64,000 nt of DNA from assembly GCA_965226155.1 (NCBI GenBank), contig OZ245331.1:372001-436000 (forward strand), in the 5' to 3' direction. This DNA is from G965226155 sp965226155. GTDB lineage: Bacteria > Pseudomonadota > Gammaproteobacteria > Eutrophobiales > Eutrophobiaceae. The first letter of the stretch is position 1; every line of letters begins with the position of its first letter. The translations under genes and the position numbers were made by a program. Positions 47,553-58,432 of the stretch are shown one piece after another. The notes below the pieces were generated by a model. That model had not been told where the DNA came from. It did no database searches and saw only the letters and a list, made by a program, of their open reading frames with translations.

Positions 47553-49085
47553 ATGACATCTGCAATAGCAATGAATAATTCTTCCGAAACACGTATCGTT
47601 GGTCATTACGTTGATGGCAAGATTGTTAATGTTGACAGCAAAATGCTCAACATCATTAATCCTGCAACTGGACAGTTAACGTGTAAAGTTGCGATAGCAA
47701 AAAAAGAAACCGTTCAAGCAGCCATTAAGGCGGCAGAATCGGCATTTCCTGATTGGCGCAATACACCTCCACTGAAACGTGCCCGCATCATGTTTAAATT
47801 CAAGGAGCTACTCGAACAAAATGCAGATGATGTTGTTGCATTGATCACAGAAGAACATGGAAAGGTTCTGGACGACGCCAGGGGCGAATTTATGCGTGGT
47901 GTAGTAAGTTGTGGAATATGCTTATGGCATCCCAGAATTATTAAAAGGTGAGCATTCTAAGAACGTAGGGCCTGATATTGATAGTTGGTCCGAGTTTCAA
48001 CCCCTGGGAGTTGTTACTGGCATTACGCCATTTAACTTTCCTGCAATGGTGCCAATGTGGATGTTTCCGATGGCGATTGCCTGTGGGAACACATTCATAT
48101 TAAAACCCTCAGAAAAAGACCCAAGCGCCTCAATGATAATAGCGGATTTATTTACTCAAGCCAGTTTACCAAATGGTGCATTTAATGTCGTGAATGGTGA
48201 TAAGGAAGCTGTTGATACTTTATTATCCGACCCTCGTGTTCAGGCCGTAAGCTTTGTCGGCTCTACCCCTGTCGCTGAATATATCTATACGACTGGGACC
48301 GCAAATGGAAAACGTATTCAGGCTTTGGGAGGCGCGAAAAATCATGCGCTCTTAATGCCTGATGCAGACCTAGAAAATGCTGTAAATGCACTGATGGGTG
48401 CGGCTTATGGATCCTGTGGTGAACGTTGTATGGCAATTTCCGTTGCTGTCTGTGTCGGTGATGAAGTAGCAGATAAACTGGTGAGCAAGTTGGCTAAAAA
48501 AGTCAGTAACCTGAAGATTGGTCCCGGTACGGACACCAGTAATGAAATGGGTCCATTAATAACACAATCTCATTATGAAAAAGTCAAAAGTTATGTCGAT
48601 CTCGGTGTAGAAGAAAATGCAACGCTAGTGGTGGATGGCCGAGATCTAACTATACCCGGTTATGAAAATGGCTTTTTTCTAGGTGGATGCCTGTTCGATA
48701 ATGTGAAGTCAACTATGCGAATATATCAAGAAGAGATATTCGGACCGGTTCTGTGTGTGGTGCGCACAGATACCATGGAACATGCCATGCAACTCATCAA
48801 TGATCATGAATACGGTAATGGCACATGTATTTTTACACGCGATGGTGGCATTGCCCGTTATTTCACAGATAACATCAAAGTAGGCATGGTAGGTGTGAAT
48901 GTGCCGTTACCAGTCCCGCGACTGCCTATCACAGTTTCGGCGGATGGAAACGATCACTATTCGGTGCCCTGAGTGTTTATGGCCCGGACTCCGTACGTTT
49001 TTATACTCGGAGAAAAACCATAACTCAACGCTGGTCTAAAGACACTATTGAGAAAACACAGTTCTCTTTTCTGGTACATAACTAA
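47553..49085 (+). pseudogene. mmsA: (Methyl)malonate-semialdehyde dehydrogenase, two frameshifts
   Basis: Frames 47553-47951, 47911-48972 and the bases to TAA at 49083-49085 read as one MmsA/IolA enzyme: INPATGQLTCKVA, EEHGKVLDDARGEF, then EYAYGIPELLKGEHSKNV, ITPFNFPAMVPMWMFPMAI, SFVGSTPVAEYIY, the catalytic Cys in SCGERCMAISV, QEEIFGPVLCVVR, and after a second break SFGGWKRSLFGALSVYGPD. Shifts lie near 47908 and about 48915-48930. It would oxidise malonate semialdehyde to acetyl-CoA, completing beta-alanine breakdown; its loss leaves the pathway without its last step unless another gene serves. Confidence 0.87.
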
Positions 49086-49234
49086 ATAATATTATACTTT
49101 TCAGCACAGACTTATTGATTTTAACTATAAGTTAAAAAGAATTATGTTGTAGTAAGTGATTCGCCACGGAATATATGATGAATATATTGATTGAAGCTAC
49201 ATAATTTCATAGTAAAGGCTTGAAGAAAAAAATT

Positions 49235-50470
49235 ATGAACGATGAGCGGATTGCAGAAGTTAGAATCAATGCTACACGCCTATGGGAAAGCCTCATGGAA
49301 ATGGCACAGATAGGCGCAACACCAAAAGGTGGTTGCAATCGTCAGGCACTAACCGATGAAGATAAGCAGGGCCGTGATCTGTTTGTCAGGTGGTGTATGG
49401 ATGCTGGTTGTACTATCAAGATTGATCAAATGGGTAATATTTTTGCCAGGCGCGCAGGAAAAAATGAGGTGCTGCCTGCAGTGATAGCCGGCTCGCATCT
49501 GGATACACAACCCACCGGCGGCAAATTTGATGGTGTCTATGGTGTGTTGTCAGCGCTCGAAGTCATTCGTTCTTTAAACGATGCAGGTGTGGAAAGCGAT
49601 GCCCCCATAGTAGCCGTATGCTGGACAAATGAGGAAGGCGCACGATTTCCGCCAGCGACGATTGGTTCTGGTGTCTGGGCCGGTGAATTCGATCTTAAGT
49701 ATGGGCATAGCCGTGTCGACAAGGAGGGTAAGATGATAGGCGATGAATTGAAACGGATTGGCTATCTGGGCAAGGAAGAGTGTCCGACGTCAACTATCAA
49801 GGCCGCCTTTGAAGTACATATTGAACAAGGCCCAATTTTAGAGGAAGCGAATCTACAAATAGGCGTAGTTACCAATGTTCAAGGTGCGCGTTGGTATAAT
49901 CTGGTTATTGAAGGTCAACCCGGCCACGCCGGGCCAACACCCATGGAAGTACGACGCGATCCATTTATGGCTATACATCGGATTCTGAAGAAACTTTACA
50001 AACTGGCAGAAGATAATGCTCCTTGGGGACGGGTTACTTTTGGCGATATAAAGGCGGAGCCCGGTTCCCGCAATACAGTACCAGAAAAACTAGTCCTTGC
50101 TATTGACATGCGACACCAGGACCAAAGCGTTCTAGATAAAATGGATAAGGTAATGCGCGATATTGTGAAACATGAATGTGATGCATTAAACCTAGCAGTA
50201 GAGATCCGAGATGAATGGATTTTACAGGCAGTTGGTTTTAATAGCATCTGTGTAAATGCTGTACAAAAAGCCGTTGACCTGATGGGTTACAGTCATATGC
50301 AGATGATTAGTGGTGCTGCACATGATTCCGTTTATGTCTCCAAGGTTGTACCAACTAGCATGATCTTTGTACCCTGTGAAAATGGCCTAAGTCATAATGA
50401 AGCGGAGAATGCCAAGCCGGAGGATCTTGAAGCAGGCTGTAATGTTTTATTACATGCTATATTAGACTAG
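49235..50470 (+). CDS. Zn-dependent N-carbamoyl amidohydrolase, probable beta-ureidopropionase
   Basis: 411 residues from the ATG at 49235. M20-type metal sites: GSHLDTQPTGGKFDG, WTNEEGARFPPA, EVHIEQGPILEE, GQPGHAGPTPMEVRRDP, SGAAHDSVYVSK and LSHNEAENAKPEDL. N-carbamoyl-beta-alanine, allantoate and carbamoyl-L-amino acid hydrolases share this frame. The neighbouring beta-alanine transaminase and semialdehyde dehydrogenase favour beta-ureidopropionase, producing beta-alanine from pyrimidines. The dihydropyrimidinase is not in view. Confidence 0.85.
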   Translation: MNDERIAEVRINATRLWESLMEMAQIGATPKGGCNRQALTDEDKQGRDLFVRWCMDAGCTIKIDQMGNIFARRAGKNEVLPAVIAGSHLDTQPTGGKFDGVYGVLSALEVIRSLNDAGVESDAPIVAVCWTNEEGARFPPATIGSGVWAGEFDLKYGHSRVDKEGKMIGDELKRIGYLGKEECPTSTIKAAFEVHIEQGPILEEANLQIGVVTNVQGARWYNLVIEGQPGHAGPTPMEVRRDPFMAIHRILKKLYKLAEDNAPWGRVTFGDIKAEPGSRNTVPEKLVLAIDMRHQDQSVLDKMDKVMRDIVKHECDALNLAVEIRDEWILQAVGFNSICVNAVQKAVDLMGYSHMQMISGAAHDSVYVSKVVPTSMIFVPCENGLSHNEAENAKPEDLEAGCNVLLHAILD

Positions 50471-50475
50471 GCAAG

Positions 50476-52089
50476 CTAGGTCTGATAACCGAGATCGATA
50501 CCCTCATTTTCAAAGATGTTGATCAAAGGCTGAAGATATTTCTCATATTTTTTCCATCTTCCAACCGAAGAATGATATATGGGCTGTCTTACCTGAACCG
50601 CACTGGCGGTGCTAGATGGGGCAGTACTCTTGTGAAATTGCAGACACGCCTCTTGCCAATCTAATCCGCAAAATTCAATGATGCTATGACTGACCGCTTC
50701 CTGGTGCGTCACTAATTCTTCGTATTGTATCTCCAGCAGGCTTTCTCCCAGGATTTTTTTCCAATGATCCATCAGCCTATGCCACACCAGATAGTACTTT
50801 CCCAGGTCATTTAAGTCGTAGGTGTAAGGATAAGGCCCAGTGAACATGGTCTTGTACATCGAAAAACATGTATCAGGGGCGTTACGTGTTAAGGTGATTA
50901 TCTTGGCATTCGGTAGCGCCGCGTGGATCAGGCCACAATAAAGATAATTCAGCGGCATCTTGTCGATGAATCTCGGTGTATGCCCGGTCCGTGGTCGCGT
51001 TGCTTCTATATAAGAATGTCCCAATGATCCCATATCGATACGCAAACTGGCATCGACCATCTCGGTCTTGGAAAGAGGTTGATTGTCGCTTTGCTCAGTC
51101 ACTGCATTAACGAGTTGTGTCGCAAATTCACTGAGTTCACCGGCGGAATAGACGTCACTATGTCTTCCTATGATTCGTTCTACTAGTGTGGTTCCGCTGC
51201 GTGGAAGGCCAAGCACGAAAACGGGCTCATTAGATTCATACCCACTCTTCAGATCCTGCAAAGCGTTGAGCGTATGGGTTGAGATGATCTTTTCTGTGAC
51301 TTTAATGTCCTCATTAACATCGTATTGCATATGTCGGCGTTTCAGGGCACAGGCGGAGCTGATATACGTAAACGCACCATCGTATTCTTCGATATCCTCT
51401 TTTTCTTTTCCAAGTGCAAATCGAATATGCATTTCGTCTTGCCAGTTGTGCAGGCCATCGAGCAAGAGTTGTTCCATCTGTTCTATATGATTGGATTCAA
51501 GCGTCCACTTTCTCAAATCGGAACGTGTGTAATGAGCCTTACAATCTTTCGGATTGATATGAATAACTCTCTCCAAATTGCTCTCGGCTTCATCCAGTTG
51601 GCCTGTCATACGCTGGCATGTAGCAAGGTTATACAGGAAAAATGGGTTATCAGGGTCGGCACGTACCGCTTTTCCAAAAACGGGTAATGCTCGCATTTGT
51701 TCATCTGTAAAAGTGTAGATCATTCCCAACGAATCCAGAATTACTGGATCAGTTGGATCAAGTCCTGCTGCCTTATCGGCTGACGCGAGAGCGCCAGATT
51801 TATTCCCAGATAACACGTGGCAACGCCCGAGTAAGGTCAAATAGCTGGGCTCATTGGGTTTAAGCTTGGCCGCCTGTGTTGCACATTCAGTTGCGTTGGC
51901 AAAGGATCCGCGACTAAGATTAATTTCACTTAGAAGATGCCAGCCCCGTGAGTCGTCCCGGTATCGTCTGATGAATTCGTTACAATGCTCGATAGCATCT
52001 TTCAACTTCCCTGTACGCCATAGCGAGGCGGCGCGGTCGAAAAGCTTGCTACTTTCATTTTCTTTAAACGTTGAAATGGCTTCTTTCAT
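50476..52089 (-). CDS. TPR-repeat sulfotransferase
   Basis: 537 residues. Residues about 10-265 hold six TPR units (WHLLSEINLSRGSFANATE, SYLTLLGRCHVLSGNKSGAL, FLYNLATCQRMTGQLDEAE). From about 290, the sulfotransferase domain: P-loop-like FVLGLPRSGTTLVERIIG for PAPS 5'-phosphate, PLNYLYCGLIHAALP, IITLTRNAPDTCFSMYKT and YEELVTHQEAV. Such proteins sulfate surface glycans or peptides. Start at 52089, as the earlier in-frame start is TTG. Converges on the hydrolase gene. Confidence 0.88.
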   Translation of the reverse strand: MKEAISTFKENESSKLFDRAASLWRTGKLKDAIEHCNEFIRRYRDDSRGWHLLSEINLSRGSFANATECATQAAKLKPNEPSYLTLLGRCHVLSGNKSGALASADKAAGLDPTDPVILDSLGMIYTFTDEQMRALPVFGKAVRADPDNPFFLYNLATCQRMTGQLDEAESNLERVIHINPKDCKAHYTRSDLRKWTLESNHIEQMEQLLLDGLHNWQDEMHIRFALGKEKEDIEEYDGAFTYISSACALKRRHMQYDVNEDIKVTEKIISTHTLNALQDLKSGYESNEPVFVLGLPRSGTTLVERIIGRHSDVYSAGELSEFATQLVNAVTEQSDNQPLSKTEMVDASLRIDMGSLGHSYIEATRPRTGHTPRFIDKMPLNYLYCGLIHAALPNAKIITLTRNAPDTCFSMYKTMFTGPYPYTYDLNDLGKYYLVWHRLMDHWKKILGESLLEIQYEELVTHQEAVSHSIIEFCGLDWQEACLQFHKSTAPSSTASAVQVRQPIYHSSVGRWKKYEKYLQPLINIFENEGIDLGYQT

Positions 52090-52256
52090 GGAGATCAAGA
52101 ATCGGATGCGGAAAGCAAATTGTGCTTATGGATCGCACAAGTAAGATAATCGATTAATAACTTCATTTGTTTAGCAGAAATAGTCCAACAAATATCCCAA
52201 CGCGTACGCTTTAAACTTTGACTATTATCTCATTATCCATGAAGAGAATATAAAAA

Positions 52257-52817
52257 TTAAAACAATTCCTTTAAATCTTTATACTTATCACTCATCCCTA
52301 GATCATCTGCAACTGGTTTATATGTAATTAAACCTTTATGAATATTAACGCCTTTTGCAAGTCCTAGATCTTCTTTTGCAGCTTCTAAGCCTTTTTCAGC
52401 CAGTTTTATTAGTGCGTAAGGTAGTGTTGCATTTGTCAAGGCAATTGTTGAGGTTCTTGGATAAGCTCCAGGCATGTTGGTTACACAGTAATGAGTGACT
52501 CCATGAACAGTATAAATCGGGTTTGAATGGGAAGTAGGTTTTGAAGTTTCTATACAACCCCCTTGGTCTATGCTTACGTCAACAATAACACTTCCAGGTT
52601 TCATTGTTTTAACCATTTCTTCTGTAACAATCCAAGGTGCTTTTGCCCCATGAAGTAAAACTCCGCCAACTACAAGATCGGCATCTTTAACATGTTCAGA
52701 AATATTTTCAGGTGTGGATAAAACACAATTAAGATCAGGTCCTATTTCCGATTTTAGCGAATCGAATCTGTCTTCATGCCTTGAAAATAAATAAACTTTT
52801 GCACCAAGACCATATGC
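52257..52817 (-). pseudogene. Second alanine dehydrogenase, C-terminal half, cut by IS30
   Basis: The frame enters from the IS30 edge as AAYGLGAKVYLFSRHEDRF and runs through DADLVVGGVLLHGAKAPWIV, SVIVDVSIDQGGCIETSKPT and YKPVADDLGM to the stop. It covers roughly residues 180-370 of Ald. The N-terminal half, with the substrate site, is not on the other side of the IS. It differs clearly from the intact ald at 43.5 kb, so it is a separate paralogue or acquired copy. Confidence 0.88.
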
Positions 52818-53886
52818 CGCGGATTCAACTTTGAAGTGCAACGTTGATGTTAAAAAAGACTTCATGTAGTGTTTTTGAATTAAGTGTTTTTCTGGGACGG
52901 TGATTGAGTTTTTTCATGACCAAGTTTAACTGCTTTTGTGTAATCGTGCTGGAGTCCATTTTCTTTGGGAAGTACTGTCGAATGAGACCATTGATATTTT
53001 CATTTAAACCCCGTTCCCAGGAGGCATAAGGATGTGCAAAATAGAACCCCGCGTTCAATTGTTGAGCAATAACCTCATGCTCAGCAAATTCTTTTCCATT
53101 ATCCGAGGTGACCGTGTGAACCGACGCCTTCATATTAGACAACAATCGCACGATAGCTTGCCTGACGGCAGAGGCAGTTCGTCGTTTCACCTGTGCAAAT
53201 CAAGGTGTACATCGACTTGCGCTCGCTCAAGGTGACCAGCGCCTGTCGATGGCCTTTGCCGATGACGGTGTCCACTTCCCAGTCACCGATGCGTGTCTTC
53301 CTGTTCACAATGGCTGGACGCTTATCAATGCTGATCTGATTCACCAGAACCCCACGACGTTGATAACTACCATAACGCTTCTTTCGTTTCTTCTGGCAAC
53401 GCAAGTACCGGTACAGCTCACCGCCGTCTGCCTTGTCCTGGTATATGTAGTGATATATCCATTCATGACTCAGAGCGATACCTTCTCGTTTATGCAACCA
53501 GTCACTGATTTGCTCAGGACTCCATTCGTCCCGCAGCCAGACCTCTACTCGCTCCCACAAGGTCATGGGGAGTCGCTGTTGTTGGCTGGCTTCTCGACGC
53601 GCTTGCCGGAGCAACTGAGCTTGGCGTGGTCGATAGCCTCTCAAGCCACGGTTGCGTCTGAGTTCACGGCTAATAGTAGATTTATGCACGCCTATCAAGG
53701 TGGCTATCTCCGTTTGTGTATGTCCTGCTTTCATCAGGGCGTAAATCTGGTAACGTTGATGCTCGGTAAGCTGTGTGTAGTGTCTCATCTGTGCCTCTCT
53801 TTCTTGCTGGAACGAAAGGTAAGGATGCTACCGCAGCTTGCCGTTCGTGCCACCTAATTGAGTTGCACTTACAAATTGAATTCACG
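52818..53886. mobile_element. IS30-family element, copy C (1069 bp)
   Basis: Same orientation and the same ends as copy A. Flanking triplets TGC and CTT do not match, so no duplication. The left side is the ald fragment, the right side is the upstream region of a TonB receptor 19 bp away: the two halves come from different places, an IS-mediated join. Confidence 0.92.
52825..53788 (-). pseudogene. IS30 transposase, copy C, +1 frameshift
   Basis: Split in frames 53788-53135 and 53190-52825 by the same extra T in the MYTLI segment that breaks copy A; copy B lacks it. Otherwise near-identical to copy B. Shared lesion implies A and C descend from one defective copy. Confidence 0.9.
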
Positions 53887-53905
53887 CTTACTGTCAAGGG
53901 TGTTT

Positions 53906-55981
53906 ATGTTTCGTTATTTTTTGTTGTTAATTATCTGGGGAGTTTTTGCTCATGCGCTAGCCGCAGAGTCAGACTCTGATGTACGTGAACTAGAAGAGCT
54001 GACGGTGACGTCATCCAGGACTAACAGCTCGATATTTGAACTACCATCTGCCGTATCCATTGTTAATAAGAACGATATTCAACTCGGTCGACAACAACTT
54101 GGAATCGATGAAGCGCTAAATCGCGTACCAGGTCTTTTTTCCCAAAACCGTTACAATTTCACCCAGGATCTACGTATTGCCATCCGTGGATTCGGTGCCC
54201 GTGCCAACTTTGGTATCCGGGGTATCAAAATGTTTGTTGATGACATCCCTTCGACATTGGCCGATGGTCAAAGTGGTGTCGATGATATCGATATTGGCTC
54301 GGCTGAGCGTATCGAGGTTATCCGTGGGCCGTCTTCTGCACTTTATGGATCCTCTTCAGGTGGTGTTATCAGTGTCTATACTGAAGATGGTCCCGACAAA
54401 CCCTTTGCTGAGGCGGGTATCACAATAGGAGAATACGATCAGCAAAAATACCAGTTCAAGATAGGCGGACAATACGAGCAAGTGAATTATCTGGTAAATA
54501 TATCCCATCTGACCATGGACGGGTATCGCGATAATTCAGAAGTTGAACATTCCGTTATCAACAGTAAATTTCGCTACGATATTGACGATAACTCGAGCCT
54601 AACTGTGATAATCAACGCTGCAGATTCGCCGACGGCTAATGACGCAGGTGGAATTACAACAGCAGATATTGCTACAGATCCCCGACAGGCCCAGCCCCGT
54701 AATCTGAGCTCAAATGCCGGTGAAGAATTTGATCAACAGAAGTTTGGTTTTGTCTATCGCAAATCTTTCAATGACAGGCATCAAATCATCCTGCGTAATT
54801 ATTACCTGTGGAAAGATTTTCAGACATCTTTGCCCATCGGCACACATATTCCCTTTGTCGCAGATGATGGTGTGGTGGAATTTGATCGCTTCTTTTTCGG
54901 CGGCGGTGGGCAATACATCTACACTGACACATTGTTTGGTAGAGCCAATCGTTTTACCGCTGGTTTCGATATTGATATTCAGGAAGATGACCGTCAGCGA
55001 TTTCTGAATAATACCGGTGTCAAAGGGATATTGACTTTCGATCAGATGGAGAAAGCCGAATCTTATGGATTCTATTTTCGTAATGAGTTCGCTATTCTGG
55101 ATAACCTGGAACTCAGCTTTGGTGGTCGTTATGACGTGCTTGACCTTTCAGTTAATGATCGTTTCCTGGCCAATGCTGATCAATCCAGTAAGCTGGATTT
55201 TAATGAGTTCAGTCCATCGCTTGGAATGACCTGGTCACCAAGGCCGGAAATTCACCTATATGCCAACTATGCCACCTCCTTTGAAACACCCACTTTCACC
55301 GAACTAGCCAACCCGGCAAGGGATACGGGCTTTAATACGGATTTAGGTGGCTTTAATAATGTTAAGGCGCAGACAGCAGTCAGTTTTGAAATAGGTCTGA
55401 AAACCACACTAATTGAGAATGTCTACTTTGATGTGGCGGCCTATACGATGCAGGTAGATGATGAAATCAGCAATGTCAGTACCACCGGTAGCCGTGGTGT
55501 TTTCACTAATGCAGATACCGATCGTAGCGGTATTGAAGCGAGTATCGCAGTCAGCCTTTTCGCGGGTCTGGAATGGACAAGTGCCTATACTTATTCGAAT
55601 TTTGAATTTGATAGAGTCCCGGCAAACATTGCATGGGAGGGCAACAAATTACCCGGGCTCCCCCAGAATCAGTTTTACACTGAATTGGCCTATACTCATG
55701 ATTCTGGCCTGTATTTGACCTGGGATTTGCTTTATGTTGATAAATTCTTCGCCAACAACGCAAATACCACTACTAATTCTTCCTCAACGGTTGCCAATAT
55801 ACGTGCTGGTTATAAAGCCCAACTAGGTAACTGGTTGATATCTCCATATATTGGATTGCACAATATGTTCGACGAAAGTTATAACGCCAACGTTAGAATA
55901 AATGGTTTCGGTGGTCGACTATTTGAACCTGCTCCCGATTTAAATGCCTATGGTGGATTGACCATCAGATACAATCTGTAG
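53906..55981 (+). CDS. TonB-dependent receptor (691 aa)
   Basis: Start at 53906 (MFRYFLLLIIWGVFAHALA) with AAGGG upstream and signal peptide to ALAAE; an earlier frame start lies in IS30 sequence. TonB-box-like ELEELTVTSSRTNSS, plug domain (AIRGFGARANFGIRGIKMFV, IEVIRGPSSALYGSSSGGVI) and complete barrel to TIRYNL. IS30 copy C ends 19 bp before the ATG, so the native promoter is replaced or the gene depends on readthrough. Ligand unknown. Confidence 0.9.
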   Translation: MFRYFLLLIIWGVFAHALAAESDSDVRELEELTVTSSRTNSSIFELPSAVSIVNKNDIQLGRQQLGIDEALNRVPGLFSQNRYNFTQDLRIAIRGFGARANFGIRGIKMFVDDIPSTLADGQSGVDDIDIGSAERIEVIRGPSSALYGSSSGGVISVYTEDGPDKPFAEAGITIGEYDQQKYQFKIGGQYEQVNYLVNISHLTMDGYRDNSEVEHSVINSKFRYDIDDNSSLTVIINAADSPTANDAGGITTADIATDPRQAQPRNLSSNAGEEFDQQKFGFVYRKSFNDRHQIILRNYYLWKDFQTSLPIGTHIPFVADDGVVEFDRFFFGGGGQYIYTDTLFGRANRFTAGFDIDIQEDDRQRFLNNTGVKGILTFDQMEKAESYGFYFRNEFAILDNLELSFGGRYDVLDLSVNDRFLANADQSSKLDFNEFSPSLGMTWSPRPEIHLYANYATSFETPTFTELANPARDTGFNTDLGGFNNVKAQTAVSFEIGLKTTLIENVYFDVAAYTMQVDDEISNVSTTGSRGVFTNADTDRSGIEASIAVSLFAGLEWTSAYTYSNFEFDRVPANIAWEGNKLPGLPQNQFYTELAYTHDSGLYLTWDLLYVDKFFANNANTTTNSSSTVANIRAGYKAQLGNWLISPYIGLHNMFDESYNANVRINGFGGRLFEPAPDLNAYGGLTIRYNL

Positions 55982-56245
55982 GGGAGTTGACCTGCCCCCC
56001 TCGAATGTCCCAAATGTAGAAATACCATGCGCGTTATCGCCGTCATCGACGATGCCACCGTCATCCGCAAAATCCTCCAACACCTGCGCCGCTGGAACCC
56101 GGCGCCGGAATGCCGGTTTGAGGGCGTTCGCGGGTCACGCGGGCGACCGACAACCGTGACGCAGGGATGCCTGCTGGACGAAAAGGCTTTGCATGCTGTT
56201 TATAAGCAGGTAATATTTAACCCGATTTGGTGCCATAAACGTTAG
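55982..56245 (+). pseudogene. IS91-like transposase C-terminal tail
   Basis: Reads ECPKCRNTMRVIAVIDDATVIRKILQHLRRW, the Cys-pair and VIRKILxHL end of IS91/ISCR-type Y2 transposases, then random sequence. This begins the GC-rich block. IS91-type elements mobilise neighbouring DNA by rolling circle, which could explain the import. Confidence 0.5.
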
Positions 56246-56570
56246 TCAACACTAACAGAATTCGCTTATACGCATTGACCCGCACGTCAACGTTTTCGCG
56301 CGACGCATGAACGAGACACTGAAATGCCCATGATTACAGGATCAGAAACACTGGCCGATGATCGTGTGGATGCTCATCACGAGCGTGATTGCGTTCGATT
56401 TCCTCGTGAGCTGGAACGAGGGGCTGGTACTGCACCTCGTGCCAGAACTCCTCTTCGCGAGCCGTGAGTTTCAACACGCTGGCACGATCGACAAGAAGAA
56501 ATTCTGATCAAACACCCAAAGGTAATGAACGCATCGTTAGATCGAGGTCCAGCATTTTGACTGGCCGGAT
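56246..56570. other. 325-bp GC-rich stretch without recognised gene
   Basis: No open frame with a start fits. A hydrophobic reading (VWMLITSVIAFDFLVSW) could be the remnant of a membrane protein, but nothing supports it further. Confidence 0.4.
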
Positions 56571-58091
56571 ATGAACATAGCGATATACATGAGACGATCC
56601 GGGAGTGCTTTCTCGTAGTATCCTGCTATCGCAAAAGGCTCCACGGTTTTGCGAACATACAATGAAGTGGCGGAACGCGTATCCCGTCTCGCCTTTGCAT
56701 TGACCGGGCATTTCAAACTTGAGCAGGGAGATCGTGTCGCCTTGACTATGAGTAATTGTCCGGAGTATCTGGAGATCCTATATGCGTGCTGGCATGCAGG
56801 ACTGGTCACTGTACCGGTCAATGCCAAACTTCACCAAAACGAATTCGCTTATATCCTGGAAAACAGCCAGGCAAAGATCTGTTTTGCCACGCACGATCTC
56901 GTCGAGACCATAGCTCCACTTGTGGGAGAAACGCTCGAAGCTATCGTTGACGTTTCCGCTCAGAATTATTAGCAGTTACTTAAATGTGATCCTTTACCCA
57001 TGGTTTCCCGCGAACCACAGGATCCCGCCTGGTTGTTTTATACCAGCGGCACTACGGGCAAACCAAAAGGTGCGGTACTCAGTCATCGCAATCTGCTTGC
57101 CAGTTCGTTTTGTTATTTTGCAGATGTCGACCAGGAATCTCCCTGGCGGGCAATCCTGCATGCAGCACCATGAGCCACGGTTCAGGTGTTTATGCGCTCG
57201 CCCATGTCATGCAAGCAAGTTGTCACGTGATCCCGGAATCCAGTGGGTTTGATGTTGAAGAGATTTATCACTTGATCGAATCCTGGCCTGCCGCAGTATT
57301 TTTTTGCAGCCCCGACCATGGTGAAACGACTGCTGGATCATCCGGTCGATACAGACACCACTAATCTGAAAACCATTATCTATGGCGGCGGCCCCATGTA
57401 TCTGGAGGATTGTCTTGCCGGACTGGAACGATACGGACCAAAGCTCGCGCAACTATACGGTCAGGGGGAGAGCCCCATGACCATCACCGCCTTGAGTTCG
57501 CGCATACATGCACAGAAAGATCATCCCCGCTGGCACCAGAGGCTTTCATCGGTGGGCACGCCACAGAGTGCAGTCCAGGTACGTGTCGCCAACACAGAAG
57601 GGGACTGGCTTCCCACAGGGGAAGTGGGAGAGGTGCTGGGGCGAGGAGAAAGCGTTATGAACGGATACTGGCGTAATCCGGAAGCGAGTGAGGAAACCTT
57701 ACGCAACGGCTGGTTGCACACGGGCGATTACGGATGTTTTGACGAGGAAGGATTCCTGACCCTGAAAGGTCGCTCAAATGACCTGATCATCTCCGGAGGA
57801 ACAAATATCTATCCACGTGAAGTGGAAGAAGGCCTGACCAAGCATCCTGACGTGTCGGAGGTAGCGGCTATCGGACTACCCGATCGCGAATGGGGTGAGG
57901 TTGTCGTTGCCTACGTGGTTACATCGACGGACGAAAAGATTGATGAAAAGTCCTTTGATAATTTCTGCATCGAAAATATCGCGCGCTTCAAGCGCCCCAG
58001 GTTATTTCGTACGGTGGACAGTCTACCCAAGAACAACTACGGCAAGGTGCTGAAGACAAAACTACGGGAAATGGAGCAGGAGCGTGAATAA
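56571..58091 (+). pseudogene. AMP-dependent acyl-CoA ligase, at least three stops and two frameshifts
   Basis: From ATG 56571: TAG at 56616-56618, then TYNEVAERVSRLAFAL, a TAG at 56970-56972, AWLFYTSGTTGKPKGAVLSHRN (AMP loop), a TGA near 57172 and a frame change (SHGSGVYALAHVMQ), another near the T7 run at about 57300, then LYGQGESPMTITAL, NGWLHTGDYGCFDEEGFL, NDLIISGGTNIYPREVEEG and FKRPRLFRTV. All core motifs of the family are present, so a once-active long-chain or aryl ligase has decayed. Confidence 0.88.
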
Positions 58092-58109
58092 CAAAACAAT
58101 CAGTCACCA

Positions 58110-58336
58110 ACACTGGAACGTTGGGGGATCTTCGCGATAGTCAGTGCCATCTTCTTCTTTATCACCGGTTCGACGTTTACCTCCCTGGGGCGTTGTTTTG
58201 CCGTATACGGTGGAGGATCTTTCCTGGAGCTGGACCAAAGCCGGTCTTGGGTTCACTTTGCTGGCATTACTGACCGGGCTCGCAAGCATGCTGCCTACAT
58301 GGACACTTGTATGTTCGGTATCAAGGCGGTAGCCAG
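58110..58336 (+). pseudogene. MFS transporter N-terminal stub
   Basis: The mixed frames read RWGIFAIVSAIFFFITGST and VVLPYTVEDLSWSWTKAGLG, FTLLALLTGLASMLPTW: the first two helices of an MFS permease, then unrelated bases up to the CbbQ gene. One frameshift between them. No remaining function. Confidence 0.6.
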
Positions 58337-58432
58337 TGGCCCGAAGCCGGTAGTCATTAAACGTGCCTGCCCTTAGTGGCGCCTTGCACGCGAACGCGAG
58401 CTTATATTACTATCCCCACTAAACTGATCCAT

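Noticed and set aside
21335..53190. Programmed frameshift in the IS30 transposases of copies A and C
   Set aside because: Copy B, nearly identical, is in frame without it, and IS30 is not known to need frameshifting.
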